Of a stretch of 64,000 nucleotides of DNA, positions 57,668 through 64,000 are shown piece by piece. Origin of the DNA: Blastomyces gilchristii SLH14081 (taxonomy: Eukaryota > Ascomycota > Eurotiomycetes > Onygenales > Ajellomycetaceae). The DNA lies in contig NW_003101675.1 of NCBI RefSeq assembly GCF_000003855.2, positions 842,096 through 906,095 on the forward strand, in the 5' to 3' direction. A program made the translations under genes and the position numbers. Numbering within the stretch: the stretch's first letter is position 1; every line of letters starts with the position of its first letter. The notes beneath the pieces were generated by a model. It worked only from the letters and a program-made list of their open reading frames with translations, searched no databases and was not told the DNA's origin.

Positions 57668-58352
57668 TTTCGCACAGCAACAGAAGGCGAGAGACGCGAA
57701 GTAGAAAAAGGATGCTTGCCCGTGCGCGACTCTGATGAAGCAGAACCAGGAGCTGCGGAGGAGTGGTAGTGAGGCTGTTGAGGGGAGAAGAAGCTGAGGC
57801 GGAGGTGGTTGGTGATGCGAGGGAAAGGAAATACCCGCGCGTGATTGGCCGGTGGCCATGGCGGCTGGCCGTGCGCGCGTATCGTAGGAGTACGGTATTT
57901 AACGATCTGGCGGGTGGAAATAAGGTTGGCAGAGCAATCGGCAGTACTTTTCCCCAGACACAAGATGCCCCGCCAGATTTGGGGAGTATATTACGGCATG
58001 TCGTGTATTGAGCTTGTAATAAAAGACCGGAACTGCAAAAATCCGGCCGGGCGCTGGCGGTTATCCGATTAGGCTTAGTTTCGCTGGTCGGTGGAGGATA
58101 GGGTCATGTGACTTCCGAATCAGGCAGCGATGCGTGATTGGACAGGAAAGAGTCATCGCGATGCGGATAAAGTCCCCTTGACTACGATTCCTACACCATA
58201 GACAGGAAGACATTGGGCTGGAAGGGGAAGCAGCTGTGACAATGGCGTGTTTATTCTAGGCAGATTATATTTGCCCTCCCCCTGCCCTGAAAGGCTGATC
58301 CACTCTTGCCAACCCAAACTCCCCCCCCTTCGAAAGAACCGCAGGGGACAGG
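57668..58352. promoter_or_regulatory. Divergent promoter region
   Basis: Lies between the starts of the acidic protein (minus) and the folate ligase (plus). Contains GATTGGCC (about 57,842) and TGATTGGAC (about 58,136), which have CCAAT-box cores on one strand. Use is inferred. Confidence 0.4.
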
Positions 58353-59696
58353 ATGATTGAACTCGGTCTTTCCCGCATTGCTCGGTTGGTCCAATCCTCT
58401 CCCCTGCCATGGAAAGCCATCCACATCGCCGGCACTAACGGCAAAGGCTCCATCACGAGCTACCTCTCCGCCCTCCTCGCCGCAGCCGGCGTGCGCTGCG
58501 GCTCCTTTTCCTCCCCCCACCTCATTGACCGCTGGGACTGTATAACCATCAACGACCGCGTGGTCCGCGAATCCGTCTTCCGCCAGATAGAAGACAAGGT
58601 CAAATTCCGCAACCAGTCGCTGGGCATTGGCGCGACGGAGTTCGAGCTGCTGACTGCTACTGCGTTTGAGATCTTCACGCTCGAAAATGTTGACGTTGGG
58701 ATCGTCGAGGTGGGCATGGGCGGCCGCCTGGATGCGACAAACGTCTTAAACGACAGCAATGTTCTGGTGTCTATCATTGCGAAGATCGGCTATGACCACC
58801 AAGCTATTCTGGGGGATACAATCGAGAAGATCACGCGGGAAAAGGCGGGCATTATGAAACCGGGCGTTCCCTGCGTCGTTGACGGGACAAACGATCCAGC
58901 TGTCCGATCCGTCCTTGAGGAAGTCGCGCGGGAAACACAGACACCACTTGCCTTCACCCAGCCAGAAGCCGTCACGCAAGAATTTCCCGAGCTTGGTAAG
59001 ATATTCGAGCGCCTGAACGTCGAATTACACCAGCAGGCAAATATCGCCTGCGCAGTCACAGCTCTAGGGCAGAAGAACTTTTTACCTCCATCTCTACCAT
59101 TACCAAGCCTATTCCAACACATCCCCAAGACCCCACGAGCAGGTCGCCTGCATGAAGTCTCACTCAAACCTCTAATTGCCCGCAAGCAACCTGTTCTCCT
59201 CGATGGCGCGCATAACCCGCAATCCGCCCACGTCCTCTGTTCATACGTAGACCGCAACCTTCGAAAACAACCATGTACTAGGGGGAATGCTCATGGTAGT
59301 AATCATAATGTTACATGGGTAATCGCCGCATCCCAAGGCAAGGACACTCAGGAATTATTCAGCTGCATGCTCAAGCCTGGTGATAACGTTGCTGTTGTTG
59401 AGTTTGGGCCTGTGGATGGGATGCCGTGGGTGAGGAGCGTGGAGAGCGCGGAGCTGCTCTCTGTAGTACGCAGTGGCAGAGTGAGCATGCCTAACATAGC
59501 ACGTTCGGAGGGTTTTGGTGGTAACATAGTGTCTGCGTTGACGTGGGCTGATGAAATCTCGAAATCGAGTGGTTGTGGTAGAAGTGGCGAAAGTGGGCCG
59601 ATGGTAGTTGCTGGTAGTCTATACCTGGTATCTGATGTTCTGCGGCTTCTTCGAGAGGCGAATAATAACAATATAGATGTGCTGGAAACATCGTAA
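58353..59696 (+). CDS. FOL3: Dihydrofolate synthase / folylpolyglutamate synthase-type ligase
   Basis: An intronless 447-aa frame starting MIELGLSRIARLV. The Mur-ligase-like ATP site AGTNGKGS is at residues 26-33. SFSSPHLIDRWDCITIN follows, then VEVGMGGRLDATN (about 120-130), IGYDHQAILGDTIEKITREK with its Lys/Glu, and LLDGAHNPQS near residue 290. The C-terminal glutamate-ligase domain follows. Such enzymes add glutamate to dihydropteroate or tetrahydrofolate. The short length and the MIELGL start fit FOL3 (dihydrofolate synthase) better than the longer MET7-type polyglutamylase. The substrate choice is an inference. It is divergently arranged with the acidic protein gene. Confidence 0.9.
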   Translation: MIELGLSRIARLVQSSPLPWKAIHIAGTNGKGSITSYLSALLAAAGVRCGSFSSPHLIDRWDCITINDRVVRESVFRQIEDKVKFRNQSLGIGATEFELLTATAFEIFTLENVDVGIVEVGMGGRLDATNVLNDSNVLVSIIAKIGYDHQAILGDTIEKITREKAGIMKPGVPCVVDGTNDPAVRSVLEEVARETQTPLAFTQPEAVTQEFPELGKIFERLNVELHQQANIACAVTALGQKNFLPPSLPLPSLFQHIPKTPRAGRLHEVSLKPLIARKQPVLLDGAHNPQSAHVLCSYVDRNLRKQPCTRGNAHGSNHNVTWVIAASQGKDTQELFSCMLKPGDNVAVVEFGPVDGMPWVRSVESAELLSVVRSGRVSMPNIARSEGFGGNIVSALTWADEISKSSGCGRSGESGPMVVAGSLYLVSDVLRLLREANNNNIDVLETS

Positions 59697-60781
59697 CGCA
59701 ACCGTGTATGTGAACTCGAAGGTCTAATCCAGCCAAGCGGAGTAGACACGAGTGGGGATCGGGGCGTTTTTGGGATGGTACAACTTTTTTTAAAAATGTA
59801 CATTTTCAAGGGGAACAAAAGTGACTGGTCTGGATACACAATTTTATAATTTTATTTAGCTATTGTACAGAGTATATGATTCTATGTTATCAGGATTTGG
59901 GTAAGGCCATTGTTGTCGTTTTCGTCGAGATGGGGCTCACTTATCGATGGCTTGGCCGGGTATGGCATGGCCCAGAGCAAATGCTGGCTATCAATCAGTA
60001 GGGCTGAGGCTGAATACAAGTGACCAGGGTTGGCTGCTTCGGTGTATGCTGTATTTTTAACTTATCGCGTTCTCCATAGCATAGCGTCATCGTTACGCCG
60101 AGAAAAGTACGCTTCGGCGGGAAATTAGGGGCAGGGCCATATCAGTCCGAGAAAGGGGAATAATGAGGTTGAACTTGGAAAGCTTGCTCCCAGTATTTAG
60201 ATTTAGAGCACATACGCCCGTCAATTCGAAAAAAAATAAAAATAAAATAAAAATAAAAATCCCCATGTTCATAAAAACCAATCCAGCTTGCTTAAAATTT
60301 CCACACTAACTCAGATCCTCCGTAGATCTTGGACTTGGACCATGTTTACAGCTCGTTAGCTTGTTTCGATTTATTGTTATTATTCATTACGGAGCCAGCC
60401 CTGAGTGCTCACCAAACACACCACACCCACTTTCCACTTCTACTTCCACTTCCCAGCTGTATCTTCGCCTCTTCCCAACCACAACAACAACAACATCTAT
60501 ATACATACCTCATCCACCGCATCTGCCACACCAGTTACCACCTCATATCCTCCACATATATCGTTCTGTGGAAGCTTCCCTTGGCCCCCCCCCCCCCCTC
60601 TCTTCCCTTGAATCCAAGCTAGTCTGTGGTGCCTTTTGTTAGCCCTGACATGACGATCGACATCCCTCCCTCCTCCCCCCCTTGACCTCCCCCATCTCGA
60701 ATACCCCTCCCGCGCCCCCTTATCTCCGTATTCTTCCCCCGGAAATAACCCCTACATATTCCCTTCCGCTACATATCCACG
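59697..60781. other. Intergenic region and long pyrimidine-rich leader of the septation kinase
   Basis: No gene seen. AAAAT repeats at 60,225-60,262, a CAA run (60,480-60,495), a C-run (about 60,586-60,598) and CT-rich sequence up to the kinase ATG. Confidence 0.6.
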
Positions 60782-63700
60782 ATGGTGTCACGAGCAGATG
60801 ATTATTCGGGAGACACCCCCCGCCCGCCGTCTTCTTCCCCAGCATCCGCACGACTGCAAGAAAATAATCATCACAATAGCACCCCCACCGTCGCAAGGTC
60901 TCGAGTTGCTAGACCGGCCACATCTCCGTCGAAGAGGGAATCTACCAGATCGTCAAAGTCCACAGCGAAGGATGTTGCGGAGCTCACGGACTTTGTATGC
61001 TTGATGTCCCCTTTTCCTACTTACATCCCTACATATGTATACATATATCTATATACATGCATTCAAGCTAATGGCGCAACCACAGCAATTGGGCGATTGC
61101 TTGGGGAAGGGCGCTTTCGGATCCGTATACAGGGCGCTGAATTGGGGCACCGGCGAAACGGTAGCTGTCAAACAGATCAAGCTGGCGGACCTGCCCAAGA
61201 GCGAGCTTAGAGTTATTATGGTTAGGAACATTGATATGCTCTCTTCTCTCCATGCCCCAGATGTTTTTATCGCTATTTTCTGACGCTGTTCGACGCCTAT
61301 GTTTTGAACGAAAAAAATTACAGCAAGAAATCGACTTGCTTAAGAATCTCGATGTAAGGGCCTAGTTTTCTTTTAGCCTTTTCCTTTTTTCTTCTATTTC
61401 CTATCTATCGCCGTTTCAAACCATTGCTCGCGCTGGATGGTTCAGGAACCGAAACAGAAATACCGACATTGAGAACACTAATTAACTTTTAACTTTCCGC
61501 AGCATCCAAACATTGTCAAGTACCACGGCTTCGTGAAGTCAAACGAGACGCTAAATATTATTCTCGAGTACGTTGATATCAACCGCCCCCATCCCCTTTC
61601 CTTTTTTCCAATACTCGGTCCTAGCTGTTGAGGAGTTGTTTTTCCTGACTTGAAGCCTGTTTCTAGGTATTGCGAGAATGGCTCCTTGCATTCGATTTCG
61701 AAAAACTTTGGCAGATTTCCCGAGAACCTCGTCGGCCTTTACATGTCCCAAGTGCTCCATGGACTTCTATATCTACATGAACAAGGTGTCATACATAGGG
61801 ATATCAAAGGGGCAAATATTCTCACCACGAAGCAGGGGCTAGTCAAACTAGCAGATTTCGGCGTTGCCAGTCGTACCACGGGACTCCATGAGTCTAGCGT
61901 TGTTGGGACGCCGTATTGGATGGCGCCGGAAGTGATAGAGTTGTCCGGCGCAACGACTGCTTCTGACATATGGAGTCTCGGTTGCACAGTCATAGAGCTG
62001 CTTGAGGGGAAACCCCCTTATTACAAATTCCAGCCTATGCAGGCCTTATTTCGTATAGTTAATGATGACCATCCTCCCTTACCCCAGGGAGCATCACCTG
62101 TCAGCTTTCCCCCCCGTGTTCAACACTCGTGTGATAATTTACGAAGACTAACCGCCAAGGCAGGCTGTGAGAGATTTTCTCATGCAATGTTTCCAAAAAG
62201 ACCCGAACCTTCGAGTGACCGCCCGAAAACTTCTGAAACACCCCTGGATAGTCAATGCCAGAAGATCTGATTCCGTCGTCACTACAAAATCCACCGAGTA
62301 TGAAGAAGCTGTCAAGAGCGTGCAGGAATGGAACGAGGCCCTGCGTTCACCAGACGCCAACTCCGCGCGGAAACCCTTACGACCAGGCTACATGAGCCCA
62401 GGACCTGGACCGGGACAGAAGGACTTTGCGCTTCCGCTTGTTATACCATCCAGAGATTTACTTGCAGGATCGGGGTCAGGGCCAGGTAACTCCAGAGATG
62501 CCGCCGAACGGTTTCGGTCACCCAACGGCGGCGACGCCGATGATAACTGGGATGATGATTTCGCATCCGCGATATCCCCAAGCGCACTTCGATTGCCGCA
62601 CTTGAAGCCACATGACAACTTTGGTGGGATGCTATCGCCCGAGAAGCTAAAAGCATTTGCTTCTTTTGAGAGCGTGGCTGAACTCGGAAATATAGGTAGT
62701 CATAGTGACCCCGCCGCCGGCGATGACGAGGATAATACGACTGTGAACCGTTCCTTTGATCACAACGACACAGACCCGCTGCAAACCATCCGTCCGTTTG
62801 TCATCCCCCAGCCGGTCCCGGACGACGAAAGTGGTAGTGTCGGGAACAGCAGCCCACCCAAACACCCAAGGCGACCACGGCAGCGGAAATTTTCTATCCC
62901 TCCTATTAAAACCGGCAGCGCCATAGTCACCCCCAGATCCAATATCGCTACTAAACCGGCCCGACCCGCTGCGTTCTACAAGGAGAGCTCCGTCGAGGAT
63001 TATTCAGATCTCATCGCCGCGAATGATGCTGTTCTTGAAAAGAAATTGCGTGCTATTCAGGTATGCATCCTACTGTCCCTTTTACGGATATTTATTTTTC
63101 GCAATGCTTGTAGTATAGATCAAAAGGTTAACTGCGTCAGGGCGTTGGCAATGACACGAACAAATCTGATGCCATCGGTATAACCGACTCCGCAATGTTA
63201 GAACAAAGGACTGCCGGTGACGATGACTTGGGCCATTCCCCGCAACGATCACGCCGCGCACGTAGACGGCCTCCAATTAGCCGCTCTCGTTCATCCATCG
63301 AAATAGAGAAGTTCGCGGAAGATGAGGATGACGAAGACTTCTCTGACATCCTCGGCAATGAGGAGGATACGTTTGTCAACGCGGAAAGTGATGACGGTAA
63401 TGCTTCGGACCGGAGTACACTCATGCTCAATTCGAAACTATCGTGTAATTCTTGGTTAGGGGATGTGGATGATGAGGACGACCCATTTGCCCAGCTTGAG
63501 GAGGGATTGGATGAGATGGATCTGGAGGCAAATATCGCTCGTGATAAGTATGCGCGTTTGCGGAATCAGGTGGAAGGCCTTGTTAGTTCGTTGAAGACAT
63601 CGCAGGAAGATGATGTGCTGGCGGATATATCGGAGCAGTTGGTGAGTTTTCTTTTCACTCTCTTTCTTGTTTCCCCCTGCCCTCTCTATATTATATTGCC

Positions 63701-64000
63701 TTAACTCCTCCAATATCTGAGAGGATTAACTAATAATATTATTTTTCTACAGATGATTTTATATGCCGATTTGCCAGAGACGAAGAGTGTTATTATCAGC
63801 GCCCATGGCATGCTTCCTATCTTAGAAATTCTCGAAAATTGTCGGAGACGGGACGTGATTTCCAATCTTTTAAAGATTGTTAATGCGGTAAGTTATTTTC
63901 ATTCGTAAACACGATCCTTAGAATCCGTCCTTTTCGAAACTTATTAGAATTCTCTTCTTTCGAATTAGATCATATTCGACGATTACGAAGTCCAAGAAAA
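60782..64000 (+). CDS. sepH: Septation initiation kinase, SepH/Cdc7-type (partial, 3' end outside)
   Basis: Exons: 60,782-60,994, 61,086-61,220, 61,324-61,353, 61,503-61,567, 61,667-62,099, 62,164-63,060, 63,141-63,641, 63,753-63,887 and from 63,969 on, all in phase. After a disordered Ser/Pro-rich start, a Ser/Thr kinase domain begins at residue 72: GKGAFG loop (78-83), catalytic Lys in AVKQIK (100), HRD (191-193), DFG (211-213), [30 protein letters not shown]. It continues through a Ser/Pro/Asp-rich linker and an Asp/Glu-rich region into a helical start ([30 protein letters not shown]) like the armadillo/HEAT-type C-terminus of SepH/Cdc7 kinases. These act at the spindle pole body in the septation network that triggers contractile ring formation. 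One exon is only 30 nt. Confidence 0.92.

Noticed and set aside
60329..60642. Gene upstream of the septation kinase
   Set aside because: CT-rich leader; three overlapping frames with only low-complexity Pro/Ser/Thr/His content.

Overview
This window reads as nuclear DNA of a filamentous ascomycete. The genes have short introns with GTATGT/GTAAGT-type donors, and the set (RNR1, a SepH-type septation kinase, a FOL3-type ligase, small GPI-type cell-wall proteins) is typical of Eurotiomycetes. An AT-rich, repeat-filled block next to a GC-balanced gene block, with damage that looks like repeat-induced point mutation (RIP), suggests an Onygenales genome with AT isochores. That lineage is an inference from style, not from a database match.

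Region 1 (about 1-35,000) is a nested transposon graveyard. It holds a tRNA-derived SINE (1011-1395) with a 12-bp target-site duplication (TSD); a 5'-truncated Tad1/I-type LINE on the minus strand (LINE A, 5479-11432) with a 16-bp TSD that splits an older ORF; a 506-bp hAT-like MITE inside LINE A (9854-10359) with an 8-bp TSD; a decayed Tnp2/Plavaka-type DNA transposon (about 14,900-17,082, + strand); an apparently full-length LINE of the same family inserted in it (LINE B, 17095-24693, 12-bp TSD) whose 5' end is a GC-rich island spared from mutation; and a Ty3/gypsy chromovirus (25906-33674) with two 258-bp LTRs and a 5-bp TSD, itself carrying a second 507-bp copy of the MITE. All coding frames in these elements are closed, many by Trp-to-stop changes, and the two LTRs differ only by transitions.

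Region 2 (about 33,700-36,400) is the boundary. It has a hairpin, purine/pyrimidine tracts, a large inverted repeat with one mutated arm and one spared arm, and a 100-N assembly gap (35010-35109).

Region 3 (36,400-64,000) is ordinary gene-bearing sequence. In order: an APH-fold phosphotransferase (+), ribonucleotide reductase large subunit (-), a small GPI-type secreted protein (-), a YFH7-like P-loop kinase (-), a PD-(D/E)XK-like protein of unknown role (+), a second GPI-type protein (-), two decayed gene fragments (a PDR-type ABC transporter and a flavin amine-oxidase-like enzyme), a conserved acidic Ser-rich protein of unknown function (-), a dihydrofolate/folylpolyglutamate synthase (+), and the first nine exons of a SepH/Cdc7-type septation kinase (+, running off the end). 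Nucleotide supply (RNR1), one-carbon metabolism (FOL3) and septation (SepH) are housekeeping functions; nothing indicates that they form a cluster. RNR1 has an exact MluI cell-cycle box upstream.

Exon joints were inferred by reading splice signals and checking phase by hand. No searches could be run, so family names rest on motif recognition.
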